A program made the translations under genes and the position numbers. This document shows positions 46,495 through 57,975 of a DNA stretch of 64,000 nucleotides, piece after piece. This stretch comes from Ampelomyces quisqualis (lineage: Eukaryota; Ascomycota; Dothideomycetes; Pleosporales; Phaeosphaeriaceae): the NCBI GenBank assembly GCA_018398575.1, contig JAGTXZ010000021.1, forward strand, positions 1,488,001 through 1,552,000, given 5' to 3'. Under the pieces are notes generated by a model. That model saw only the letters and a program-made list of their open reading frames with translations. It did not search any database and was not told the DNA's origin. Every line of letters starts with the position of its first letter. The first letter of the stretch is position 1.

Positions 46495-46999
46495 ACTGCG
46501 AAAAAGGGTCCGTGAAGCTGTCTGTGAGGAGACTTGGGAAAATTGTGCGGCAGTGGTGAGAGGATTGCAACTTGAGGTATCGTGTGTAAGATACCTGCGT
46601 ACCACGCTCGGTGTTATGAAAAAGCGTCGTATTGCGTCGTATGACTTTATGAGGGCTCACACGCCCGATCTGCAAGCAAAGAGGAGGTGCTGTAGGCAGA
46701 AATTCTACAGGGCTGCCAGCTAGTGTACTCACCAATGTACTTCACATAACATGGGGCTGATGCCTCGTACATCATTACCGCCCACGAGCTGAATCTGCCC
46801 GCCAACAGCGGTGTCTTCTTCAAAGCAATATGGCCATCCCGATCAATTGGTATGTCAAGGTACCACTAGCGTGTGGCGCATGACGCCGAGTGTGTGAGTG
46901 AAGGTGGGAGGCACGCTATGGCGACTATGGCAGGCGCGACCTCTTCGTCGCACTTCACAACCTCACCTCCACCTCGCCTTCCTCAACTCGCCCATCACC

Positions 47000-48184
47000 A
47001 TGTCGCAAGAACCACCCACGAGACAGGGCGAGCGCGTTCCCCATCCTCAGCTGCACCATGACTTGGATCTTCTGCGGTTTGGCGCCCACCGACAAGGTCA
47101 CTTTGAGCGTCCAACGTTCGGTATTGTGCCACCCTCCTTCTTTCCGCCTGCGCAAATATCGCCTGCTGGAGACCCAGCGTTCCGCTCACGATATTCCCAA
47201 CCTCCGCTAAAGCCCTCGGGGTACTCGCATGCCGGCCACCCATTCCTAGCCCCACGGCCCCAGATGTCTCTGCCCAAAATGCCCTTCCCCAACGTCTTCG
47301 GCAACATGGGCAGCGACGGTAAAATCAGTCGCAATCAGCACAACCAAAACGCGTTCGATCCTGCGAGACAGGATAATCCACAAGTTGGAGGGCGCCCAAT
47401 GTGGCCTAATTATCCGCCTGGTGTTCCTCTGCCCTCACCACAGACGTACAGTCGTCTCCCACCGAAGGGTGTTTCGCGGAAAGCGCCTCGAAAGTGTGCA
47501 GTCAGTAACACAGTTATGCACAGTCCACAAGTTCCGACTCGCAGCTCTAAGCCGGCGCAGAGACGGGCAAGTAAGCAAGAGTATCGTGAAAAGCACAAGC
47601 CAGACGCCACAGGACAGGTCCAGCAAGATTCCAGGAATGACACACCGGCCCTCGATCAAGAAGCTCCCTGTAAGCAAAGGCAGATTCAGCATGGTGGTCC
47701 CCAAGGCCTTCCACGAGGGCCGGTGCGCAGTCGGCCTCTTGTGCTGGAAGAAGATGACGAAGTAGACGATGGCGATGGCGATGGCGATGGCGATGAACAC
47801 GTCCCCATGGCGTCCATCGAAGTCGATTCCGTGAGCGATGCGGAGCTGCCCCTCGCGTCCTCAACTCGTGCGCGGACTATGCGAGGACAATTGGGTGCAA
47901 AGCTAGTCAGTCAACGGCCACGTCCACGATATCAATACAAGGTGCCGAAAGGGCTGAAGGGTGTGCAGCTAGCGCTTGGAGAGGACAACTGGAATGACTA
48001 CGTGATGTTGGTGGAGAAGCGACTGCTCGGGGAAATTACGGAAACAGAGTTTGCTACAGAGTCGAGGGCGATATTCTTGGTGTGCAACGGGGATACAGGA
48101 GCCCAGATAGAAGAGTTGGTGGCCAACAAGATGGTCATGCCGGTGATGATGGAGCAGGCGGCGGAACGACGAGCGGCCGGGTGA
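47000..48184 (+). CDS. Hypothetical disordered protein with a short conserved C-terminal domain
   Basis: Single-exon protein of 394 residues from the ATG in ACCATGTCGC at 47000; the open frame extends upstream but without coding character. Most of it is Pro/Gln/Arg-rich and disordered, with an acidic run of Asp-Gly repeats (DDGDGDGDGDE, encoded by GGCGAT repeats at about 47770-47795). Only residues about 315-385 look folded: KGVQLALGEDNWNDYVMLVE and KRLLGEITETEFATESRAIF. That segment is faintly like the N-terminal part of Hfi1/Ada1-type SAGA subunits, but I would not name it so without a profile search. Its position after two unknown paralogues with disordered ends may be coincidence. Confidence 0.65.
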   Translation: MSQEPPTRQGERVPHPQLHHDLDLLRFGAHRQGHFERPTFGIVPPSFFPPAQISPAGDPAFRSRYSQPPLKPSGYSHAGHPFLAPRPQMSLPKMPFPNVFGNMGSDGKISRNQHNQNAFDPARQDNPQVGGRPMWPNYPPGVPLPSPQTYSRLPPKGVSRKAPRKCAVSNTVMHSPQVPTRSSKPAQRRASKQEYREKHKPDATGQVQQDSRNDTPALDQEAPCKQRQIQHGGPQGLPRGPVRSRPLVLEEDDEVDDGDGDGDGDEHVPMASIEVDSVSDAELPLASSTRARTMRGQLGAKLVSQRPRPRYQYKVPKGLKGVQLALGEDNWNDYVMLVEKRLLGEITETEFATESRAIFLVCNGDTGAQIEELVANKMVMPVMMEQAAERRAAG

Positions 48185-48873
48185 AGACGCAGGCCCAGAG
48201 GCGTAGTCGGTCTCGTGGGGTGTCAGACATGATGCACGCAGGGGCTTGTGGCGGCTGCAAGCGTCCATGTATGTTTCATGTGGTCACCAAAGAGGCAAAG
48301 AGGAGCGGGTTTCTTGTCCATTGTTGTTGCGGCAGGTGACGTAACGAGGCTACTAGACGACTCCAGGGTTCAATGCAGCGCAGCAGAAGACTTTCATGGG
48401 TGCTGCCTTGGTGTTTGTGGTGCGGGCTTCGCCGTGGCGCAGTTAGTGCGTCGTCGGCCTCAGAGGCTCTGCTGGGAGAGGTGCCTGTCCAGACTTCTCC
48501 CCCTCTGCCCGCTGTACCGTCCGCCATCACCGACAGAGCATTCTGATGCAGTTCCGCACCTCTCCGCATCGAGGAGACGGCCGCGGCAGAAGGATGGCGC
48601 CCGTGATGGAGGTAAGGCGACTCTCTCCCTCCCCTCCAGCGAGGATGACATCAATCACTGCTGCTCGTCATCCCATGCCATGCGTCGTGGTCCCTGCACG
48701 CGACGTCATTGGGATTGGGCCACGACGTTGCGTTCTGCTGCTTTCTTTTCAACCCGTCGCCTGCCCACCACCGGCACCACTGGCACCACACGACAACCCC
48801 CTCCTGCCCCCGTTTTCCCGCTGCTCTCCGGCCTGCCTCCACTCCACTCCACACCCCCCCAGCTCCGCTAAAC
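48185..48873. other. Intergenic, kinase promoter and leader
   Basis: No gene seen. The last 150 bases are CT/CA-rich (CCACCACCGGCACCACTGGC), as in fungal promoters and leaders. Confidence 0.45.
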
Positions 48874-51115
48874 ATGGCCGCCATACAGAATTTTAAGAAC
48901 TTCCTGCGTCACGGCAAGCAGGCCCGCCAGAACGCCGAGCCGACGACCAACGTCTCCAACGTCCACGCGCAGTCCCAGCAGCAACGCCACCACGCGCCCG
49001 ACGCCGTGCTCCACGGCGTCTCGGAGCCCCTCATGGCCGCGAAGCCGCAGCCCCACGGCCACGTGCCCCACGGCGACTTCTCCGTCGGCGCGGGCGCGGG
49101 CGACAACCGCAACGTCGCGGCCCAAGCCGGCGCCGCCGCCGAACGCGCCGCCGCCGACAAGCAGAAGATGGCCGCCGCCGCCCACGGCAAGGGCGTCGAC
49201 CCGTCGGTGCTGGAGCGCATCGTCGCCGAGGAGCGCGAGGCCAAGGGCAAGCTGCCGCGCTACCCCGGCCTGGAGCGATGGACCCTGCTCGAGAAGATGG
49301 GCGACGGCGCCTTCAGCAACGTCTACCGCGCCCGAGACTCGACCGGCCAGTGGGGCGAGGTTGCCATCAAGGTCGTCCGCAAGTTCGAGATGAACTCGCA
49401 GCAGGTCAGTCTACCTCACCGCCGCCCTGCCCGCCCCTGTCCGTTCCCCTGTGTCGTCGTTCCTTCCCGACCGCAGCACTGCGACAGGCTCGGGTGTTTT
49501 TGAGCGTTACCAACATGTGCCCTGGTGTAGGACAAGCATGTGCATCCGGACTTCAAGACGCCAAAAGCAGCCGAGGTGCGCACTCCCCGCCACTCATTGC
49601 TCCCACCCCACCAACCCCAACCAGCCTTGTCCCCGTCCCCTCCACACACACACACACACCGCACCCACTGACGTCATGTCCTACAGAGAGCGAACATCCT
49701 CAAGGAAGTACAGATTATGCGCCAACTGGATCACCCCAACATTGTCAAGCTCATCGACTTCTCCGAAGCCAAGCAATACTACTACATCATTCTCGAGCTG
49801 TGCCCCGGTGGTGAGCTCTTCCACCAGATCGTGCGTCTGACGTACTTCTCCGAAGACCTTTCGAGGCATACCATCATCCAGGTTGCAAAGGCGCTGCAGT
49901 ACTTGCACGAGGAAGCAGGTGTCGTTCACCGGTTTGTACCCGTGGTCATGTTGCCAACTTGGCTCCTCGCTGACGTCACATGACAGAGACATCAAGCCAG
50001 AGAATCTGCTCTTCTACCCCATTCCCTTTGTGCCAACAAGGAACCCCACGCCCAAGGGCCCTGACGATGAAGACAAGGCCGACGAGGGCGAGTATGTCAA
50101 GGGCCACGGTGCCGGAGGTATCGGTGTGATCAAGATTGCCGACTTTGGTCTCAGCAAGGTCATCTGGGACAGCCAGACTATGACGCCTTGTGGTACCGTC
50201 GGCTACACCGCACCCGAGATCGTCAAAGACGAGCGCTACTCAAAGAGTGTCGACATGTGGGCATTGGGCTGTGTGCTCTACACTTTGCTTTGCGGTTTCC
50301 CTCCATTCTACGACGAGTCTATCCAGACTCTGACGGAAAAGGTTGCACGTGGACAGTACACCTTCCTTTCGCCATGGTGGGACGACATTTCCAAGTCGGC
50401 ACAAGACCTTGTCTCCCACTTACTGACAGTCGACCCCGAGAAGCGATATGACATCAACCAGTTCCTCGATCACCCATGGATACGAGAGGCAGACGAGCCT
50501 ACCTTCTCGGCTCACGATGCACCACCGCTAGCCACCCCTGCCGCAATGAAAAAGGAGCGCCTACAGCCAGACTTCAGCTACCTGGAATCACCAGGCGCTA
50601 GACGCCAGGACTTCCGATCACCTGGCGCTGTCAACTTGCGAGAGGTCTTTGACGTTGGTTATGCCGTGCATCGCCAAGAAGAGGAGGGCAAGCGAAGAAA
50701 GAACTTCAAGCAAGGATACCGTGGTGCAAATGCCATCAGCTCACTCAACGCCCTTGACGAGAACGAAGACGACGACGAGTTTAGTAACGAACCAGCACCG
50801 TACGAGTCATCACAGCAACATCCTCCCGCTAAGCTTCCCAAGTCGCAGGGCAATGATGTATCTGCCATGGAGCAGAAGATGCGAAACACATCTCTATCAG
50901 CCGCAGCTCAAGCTCGGCAGCAACAGACCCAACCAAGACAGCAAGAGCGAGGATACGGTCAACATTCGCCTGCTGTTGCCGCAGCCGCCAAACGCCAAGT
51001 AAAGAACAAGGGCGCCTTCGAGCTAAGCCTTGAGGGTGCTACACTACTTGGCCGCCGCGGCAAGAAGCAAGAACCAAGTGCGCTGCGAGAGTCCATCTCT
51101 GCAGGCGGCGTATGA
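48874..51115 (+). CDS. srk1: CAMK-group protein kinase, RCK2/Srk1 type
   Basis: Exons 48874-49404, 49531-49575, 49687-49931 and 49987-51115 give exactly 649 residues; the second exon is only 45 nt (DKHVHPDFKTPKAAE). All kinase landmarks are intact: GDGAFSNVY loop (143-151), Lys166 in AIKVV, HRDIKPENLL with Asp275 (the R codon is split by an intron), DFGLSK, CGTVGYTAPE and a DPEKRYDINQFLDHPWIRE end of domain. The insert YPIPFVPTRNPTPKGPDDED between the catalytic and DFG segments is typical of the RCK2/Srk1/SrkA group. In yeasts these kinases act downstream of the Hog1/Sty1 stress MAPK to control translation and cell cycle. The N-terminus is Ala/Gln/His-rich and the C-terminus Gln-rich, both disordered. 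The assignment to this subgroup is from sequence features alone. Confidence 0.92.
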
Positions 51116-51757
51116 CAATCATCGAATCTTGCCAAAGATTGGTAGGCGGGCATAACCATGAGCATCATCACGACGGCGTTTCTTTCTTTTTATCAGTCAT
51201 TTCCCCGCCCTGTCAAGGGTCCCCTATCTTGTGTACACATGGCTTTTTCTTTGGTACGGCACGTTCTCCTCCCCCCTCATGGCATAGCTCACGGTATCTC
51301 CTTGCCCTTTACACCTCTTGCAAGTGGACAGAGAAGATTTATCCCATGTATGGATATGGGATGGTAGAGGGGAACAATCCGTGTGCAGCGACGAGTAGCT
51401 GTTGAATGATGAAAATGTTTGGAATCTCTTGTCCTCTTGCCGCAGTGATGGATTCTCTTTCATGGGAATTCCATCATGGTAGCCACACACGTATCAACAA
51501 GTACAGCGCCCAACCCCGAAACTATCATATCAAAGCTCTCAAACACTGGACGATTGAATCCTTGTAGTATTCATGAACTGCTTTCAACAAAGTTTGCCAT
51601 GTTCTAAATGCATTCGAGTGACTATCTATGCCTTTTATAACACGATTCGCAAAAGCCCCCAAAAATTGGGGCAATGCAATAATGTTCCGTCTAGTTCCAT
51701 CTCTCCATGCCTATGGCACACATTACACCCCGTCTGCTTCCATCCCGCAATTACCCT
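51116..51757. other. Convergent intergenic region
   Basis: Lies between the 3' ends of the kinase gene (plus) and HMG-CoA reductase (minus). No gene seen. Confidence 0.5.
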
Positions 51758-54700
51758 CTATCGCTTGGGCACAACCCCCTCGCCTCTGCCAAGCGGCACC
51801 TGGCCATTTGCACTAGTAACAGGCGTCATCGTGCCGGGCGTGGGCGCCGCACTCGGAACATTGCTCCTGTTGTGCGCCATGTGCGCTTTGACAAGATGAC
51901 CCGCGCACAAGGCGCTATTGAGCGACAATTCACCTGCGAGTACGCCCGCGGCGATGACGCGGGCGAGTTGGCGCGCATTGTCGCCTGGAGCTGTGGGGTG
52001 AGCGCCGCGGACGCCAAGGAGGTCGAGCATGGCGGATTGGGGCTCGAGGATGGTGCCTCCGCCAATGGTGCCGACTTCGATCGAGGGCATGGAGACGGAG
52101 ATTTGCAGGTTGCCGTTTACGCTGCGACGTGTTAGCAGATTGCAATGGTTTCGGCGTTGGATTGGGTACTTACTTCTTCATGATGGTGATGCAGTTGGCG
52201 GATTCAACAACTTGTGCAGGATCCTGACCCGTTGCCAAAAAGATGGCCGCAACGATGTTTGCTGCGTGGGCGTTAAATCCACCCATCGCACCAGCCATGG
52301 CGGATCCGATCAAGTTTTTGGAAATGTTCATTTGTACGAGATCCTCAACCTCGCATTTGAGTACGGAATTGACAATCTTGCCGGGGATAGTTGCTTCAGC
52401 AACAACACCCTTGCCACGACCGTCGATCCAGTTAATTGCTGCAGCTTTCTTGTCGGTACAGTAGTTGCCGGAGACGGTGACAACCCTCATGTCGTCGAAG
52501 CCGGCGTCGGTAGCCATCACGTTCAGAGCGTGCTCAACGCCCTTGGAAATCATGTTCATACCCATGGCATCGCCGGTGGTGGCACGGAATCGCACGTAGA
52601 TGTTAGTTCCTGCAATTGCGCTCTTCATCGATCGGAGTCTGGCGAACCGGGAGGTGGAGTTGAATGCGTCTTTCATCGTCTTCTGGCCTTCGTCTGAGTC
52701 GAGCCAATTCTTGGCAGCACCTGCACGGACGAGACTGTCAAAGCCAATGCAAGGTCCACGGGTCATGCCGTCACCAGTAACAACAGTGACTGCACCTCCG
52801 CCGGCGTTGATTGCCTTGGCTCCTCTTGAGGTAGAAGCAACGAGCACACCCTCAGTAGTGGCCATGGGCAAAAAGTAATTTTGACCGTCAACGAGAATGG
52901 GGCCTGCAACACCAAGTGGTAGCGGAAGATAACCAACAACGTTTTCGCAACATGCGCCATGTACCAAGTCGTAGTTGTAGTCCTTGTACGGCAGAAGAGA
53001 GCGTTCCAATAGTGTTGATGTTTCTCGGGTAGCATGTGTCCTTGCAACAACACCTCGTCGGACCTTGACTGCGCGTGTCTTGTCGCCAAGCGTCTTTTCC
53101 AGTGCATAACCAGGAATCTTGCCCTTGAGTGAAAGCTCAATCAGCTCCTCATCAGTGAGCGAAGGTGCTAACTTTTGCTTGACCTTCTGCTCCAGAAATT
53201 CCATCGGTCGATTTGGCTGTGTCTGCTGCTCTTCGGTCGGAGGAAGTGGAAGCTGTATGGCGGGTGGCTGCGGAGTTGCGATTTGAGTCAGTGGATGAAT
53301 TGCTTGCCCATTCTGCTCCTCGGGCCTGGGGGTACGTGGCGGAGTTGGCATGTACATGGAAGGAACACGTGACGCGGTTGCAGAGGGGCCACCATCCTGG
53401 ACCTCGGAGGGCAAAGCTGGTTCCAATGCCTTGTGGGGCTCCTTGATCGTCCATCTAGCGGCATTGAAGAGGTAGCCGTTGAGAACTACACTCATTACGA
53501 GAAGTGCGATGATCCACTTTCCGAGAAAAGGATCTTCCAAACTCTTCAGCACGCCATCGACGATGTGATGGCTGATGTTACCACCGAACGCAGACTCGTT
53601 CTCGTTCACATTTGGATCGGCGTAGTGAATAGATGGATAGTTGAGCTCATACTTGATGGGCATCATGACAGTGACCACAGCGGATGCTCCAGCATTCTTG
53701 GCTTGTTGTCGGATGTGGTCCAGACCGCTGCCAGCAACCTTGAACGGATCAAGTGGCGGTGTTGCTCCCACACCAGAAACATGGGCAGCCTTGCCAGGTG
53801 TGAGGCCAAAACTGAAGGTTACAACATTGAGTATGTTGACCAGCACAAATCCGGCGACCATGACGACTTTGAACTTTGGGACTGTGATTTTTTTGCCAAA
53901 AACGGTGGTCGTGGAGTTGCTGCGAAGCTGCACGTCCCGGTCGTTCGGCCAGTCGTTGTTCTTGGCGACATTTTCCGCTACTTTGCCGTCCACGCCATCG
54001 TCCTCGAGCGCCCTGCGAAGAGCTACGTGGCGCTTGATGCGGTTTACTTCCAGCTTGATGGTGAGAATGGCGGTATAGAACGTCAAAAGCATCAAGGAGT
54101 CAAAAAGAAGGATCCATGCGCCCAAGAAGCAGAATTGTCGTAGTCCACCTTGGATGCCTGACATGGCTCCCGCAACCAGGATCAAAATCTCGAAGAAGTA
54201 GTCGCGAACAATCTCGTACCCGGTCCTCTTGATGGCAATTTGCACGGCAGACTGGATCGTCAAAATCTCGCTCCGATTGTTGTCTTGGGAAGCTCGGCGC
54301 GCATCCATCGAGGCAGAAAGCACGGCCTTGGTCAGAACAATGGGCTTTTCAAATCCAATAATGACAACCAGGAAAGGCAGGCCTTCAGAGAGCAAAATCA
54401 TGTTGATGGGTACACCGAGATAAAGTGTGACGGCAAGAGCGAACAAGAAGGCAAAAGCAGACTGCAGTAGCACCGCGGTTGCAAGCCAGAAGTTGGAACC
54501 GAGACGCCTCATGGCGAGGAAGAGCGAAACAAAGGTCAGGTGCATGGCGAGGTATCCGAGGGCCATGATGATGATATCACCGGTATCCGCGTTCTGCGAA
54601 TCGGTTTAGCATGCCGCGATTCTGACACTTGCGCAGCCAACGTACCTTGAGCAGATCGACGAACGACGTCCACGACTCCTGGGCCCAACTGCGGATACCG

Positions 54701-55403
54701 CTAGGAGCGTTGCCGTGCTTGGACGCCCTCATCATCCATTTCTTCTCCTCGCGATTGCCGTCGTTGTCAGAACCCTGGCCCTCGGCCGCGTCTTCTGGCG
54801 CAGATATTTCCCGCATGGCGGAAAGGAAACCGGCGGCTTCGGGGTATGGAATGGAATATGCGAGCGAGGTATCGTGGGACAGCGTGGAGAAGGAGTTGAA
54901 GGAGCTGGGGAGGAGCTCTGCGGAGACGTTGCTGGGGACGGCGTGTTGAGAAGGTGCCGAGTTGACAATGTTCGTTTCGGGGAAGACGAGGGTGATGAGA
55001 GCATATTCTTGCGCCGTCTGCGGGGCGTTAGCTATTGGTCGTGCCTTGACGACGTTGGCCGTACCTTCTCCTTGTACAGAGCCTCGCGGCCGTCCTGGGC
55101 TTCCCACTGCCACGCTGTCTCTTCTCCCACTCTCAGGCTCTTGCTGCCGGCCAACAGGGTGGCAAAGTCGACTCGGCCAGTGACGACATCGACGTCGTCG
55201 TTCTCGAGGAGGCCCTTGTCCAGGACGCCCAGGTACGAGTAGCTGGCGACGAAAGCGAGCGTCACAATGGTGTGGATCGGATGGGTGCAGGCCTTCCTGG
55301 CGACGGCGAGGAGGATGGGCGCCATGTTGCGGTCGTACCAGCCGGGGCTCTTCTTCTTGGGGTCGCCGCCCGCTTGCCAGCGTCGGGTGAGGTATCCGAG
55401 CAT
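51758..55403 (-). CDS. HMG1: HMG-CoA reductase
   Basis: Four exons (55065-55403, 54646-55017, 52174-54593, 51758-52121) give exactly 1164 residues. HMG-CoA reductase makes mevalonate, the committed step to ergosterol and other isoprenoids, in the ER membrane. The N-terminal half has several membrane helices, including a sterol-sensing region (about 247-430: IIIMALGYLAMHLTFVSLFL, LPFLVVIIGFEKPIVL). A Pro/Gln-rich linker leads to the catalytic domain: ENVVGYLPLPLGVAGP (787-802), ATTEGVLVAS with catalytic Glu818, TTGDAMGMNM, DKKAAAINW with the catalytic lysine near 953, Asp1028 in GQDPAQ, and GHLVKAHMAHNRS with His1124 and the Ser equivalent to the AMPK-regulated residue. The last intron splits an Asn codon before VNGNLQISVSMPS. 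Length is normal for fungi. No sterol or secondary-metabolite cluster surrounds it. Confidence 0.97.
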
Positions 55404-55527
55404 TTTGGGGCACCGCGGTTGGTGGAGTGGGGGTGGTCGCGTGGGTGTTTATGGGCCCGGTCGCATCGAGGGGGCGTCGTGGTAGCGAGGCGGTGCGCGT
55501 GGGCGGGGGCAGGGACTGGGACAGGGA

Positions 55528-55566
<39 letters not shown>

Positions 55567-55946
55567 CGAAGGCGTGTTTTGGTGGCGGGTCGAGTGAAGG
55601 TCTTCCCATGCGTCAATACCGTGACTACCACCTATAGCCAACGACAGCGGGAAATTGGCCGAGTAGTACTCACTCGGAACGAGCGCTCGGAGCCCGAAAG
55701 CCGATCGACGGGGGTACGGTAATCTGCGCAAGTGATATCAGATGAGCTGCAGCAGTGCAGCCTACGCCAAGGCAGCAGACTCGAGTGGGAGAAGGGCTAA
55801 ACACTTGTCACTCTCCAAGGCGCCCGTCATGTACACTGTGGGGTGGCGCCGCCTTGTTTCCGCAACTTTTTTGTCAGCGCTAGCCTCTTCACCGCTGAGC
55901 ACATACGACGGACATGCATTCTGACATAAGCCATGCCCACGCCAAC
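55404..55946. promoter_or_regulatory. HMG-CoA reductase upstream region
   Basis: The stretch holds the hexamer repeat at 55526-55567 and the promoter of the reductase. Frames that run into it on the minus strand are low-complexity Ser/Pro read-through of the repeat. No extra gene seen. Confidence 0.5.
55526..55567. repeat. GACAGC hexamer repeat upstream of HMG-CoA reductase
   Basis: Seven perfect GACAGC units (GCTGTC on the coding strand) lie 123-164 bases upstream of the reductase ATG, in the promoter or 5' leader. Copy number is likely to vary between strains. Confidence 0.9.
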
Positions 55947-56668
55947 CTAGACTTCGCCAACAAATGCAAGGCGGCTGTCGCCGCCCGTCAGCTCGGCCAA
56001 ACACTCCTTGTCCGGCCTGTACAGCATAACATGGAAGTGCTCCACTGCATGCACGCTCTTCAAGCTCTTCCAGTTCCTGAACCAGCAGTACTCCTTCACC
56101 GAGGGCCCAAATGTCCTCTGCACGTATGCTTCAATGTCCTCCCTTGACTCTGCCGTGCACAGCCCGGTGTGCGGGTCGTCTTCGAGCTCAAACTTTGTCC
56201 ACACCACCAGATGCACAATATCGGGGTCGATTCCATACGGCCAGTCGTTGTAGAGAATCTTGATATCCGATTCGTCCTGGAACGGTGCGCCTTTAGGCTT
56301 CATGTCTTGCCATTGCAGTCGCACCTTCAGCATGAAGTTCATAATACTGCCATGTTCCTTGACCAGCCGATGTGTGAACTGCCGGTACCGTCTGAGCTCA
56401 CTTGGCTTCCGACGAAACTGGTCTACGCGGTCAATCCCTAGGTGTTCATCAGATACCATGCTTGCTGCCGACGTGTTTTCGGGAAAAAGCCCATACTGAC
56501 GAGTTCCCTCACTTGATCCCAGTGCAACAATGTGTATTGACTATCCGGCGTCCCAATTATCTGCTCATCCTTCTCGCTGATATCTTTCAGAAACTCGGGA
56601 CACTCTGCAGGCCACTGGTCACGCGGCACATTGACAAGCCAGAACGGCAGAGGCTCTTCGTGTGGCAT
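55947..56668 (-). CDS. DUF3605 protein (N-acetylglucosamine-induced protein 1-like)
   Basis: Exons 56497-56668 and 55947-56437 with a 59-nt intron (GTATGG donor, CCTAG acceptor) give 220 residues. Conserved stretches follow the DUF3605 order: PLPFWLVNVPRDQWPAECPE, IDRVDQFRRKPSELRRYRQF, EHGSIMNFMLKVRLQW, ESDIKILYNDWPYGIDPDIV, HLVVWTKFELEDDP and NWKSLKSVHAVEHFHVMLY. The family is widespread in fungi and named after a GlcNAc-induced gene; its biochemical role is not known to me. The ATG at 56668 (MPHEEPLPFW) is the first in frame. Coding-like sequence continues about 25 codons upstream of it to a stop, so an upstream exon may exist. Confidence 0.85.
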
Positions 56669-57975
56669 GACACGCAAGGCTCGATCGGTGCACGGACTGA
56701 GATACGCGCTGTTCCTCGTGGTGGTGTAACGTCAAGACCAGGATATTTGATGAAGGACCAGCACCGAACGCGAGTGGGACCGAGTCATGTTTGGGGTTTA
56801 GCGTAGCAATGAGACCGCAAATGCATCGTCGACGGCGACATAGCAACGATGGAGGACATGTCTTTGAGAAAAAACCCTAAATCAAGCACAGGTACGTGTT
56901 GCACCAGACGGCCTTCTTACATGCACAACAATATAACCTACAGTCCACGCAGCCACTTTGCCTGACTCAACGGGCAACTTCGGCGCCTTGCCGCCTTGCA
57001 TCACCGACCATCACCCGCGCCTGGGATTAACCCAGCATTTTCCAACGACCTATGGCTCTGATTGGCTGCTTTTGAAGCACGCGCAAAACATCTCGAACAA
57101 ACGAGCACTCCTCTGGTTGACCTATTTATACGAAGGTACGGAGTACTCTAATATTGAATAGTCGACCGCATGAGTTCGCCAAAGTTCGGTGTGCTCACTG
57201 CTGACCAACTTCCGCAGGTGGAGGAGAGCAGCAGTGTGGCTCGCATCGATTAGATGTTCTTTCTGGCTTTAGTAACATGATACTGCGTCTCACAACTTTG
57301 TAAAGACAGTACGCATCAGCAAGAACACCACCTGTAAGGTATTGTTTATAGAAGACACCCCCTAATCTGGTTAGCACATCGCAAACCTTGGCCAATGTAT
57401 CCTGTGTGTCACCTGATGATTATAATAATAATGAGATCTTGACGGCCATGCCAGGCCACATGGGCATCCGAGCGGTCTGATGTTGCATCACAAGCTGCGC
57501 AGGTCACGTCCTGTAAAGGAGTATTAGGTACCGAGTACACAGTCACGTTTCATCCATCTTGCATTCACCTTCAAACGCGCCTTGAGGAGCAGCTGTCCTT
57601 CACAACCCACTCACCAAAGTCATTCCTTGAACAGCTCTCTTCCACTACACACCGCTTTTCGTCAATGTCGTGTTGAACACACAACACCCCAGCTTTCGCA
57701 CCGACGCCGCTCCGCAAGTTACACAGCATCTTCAATACTCGGCTTCCCCAACATATTGTCTCAGGTGTGATATCACGCACATTCCAAGTCACAACGGCGC
57801 CATCCAACGCTGGACTAAGGTATCCGCGGTTGCGCAGGGCTTGTTTAGACACAAACGACGAAACCGCCTCAGGTAGGCACATCCTACTACACTGCAACGT
57901 ACCTTCCGCCTGAACCCACGCTCAACGACGAATCCTCGACCTTTTCTTACCACCAACCCGCAAACGACCGCTGCC
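56669..57975. other. Intergenic, no gene seen
   Basis: Divergent region between the DUF3605 gene and the 241-aa gene. It contains a short ATA/ATG-rich stretch at about 57420 and a CT/CA-rich leader (57540-57970). Short frames only. Confidence 0.45.

Noticed and set aside
54577..55731. 384-codon minus-strand frame
   Set aside because: Its 3' part is the second exon of HMG-CoA reductase, but the 5' part reads the first exon and promoter repeat in the wrong frame; the spliced model explains it.
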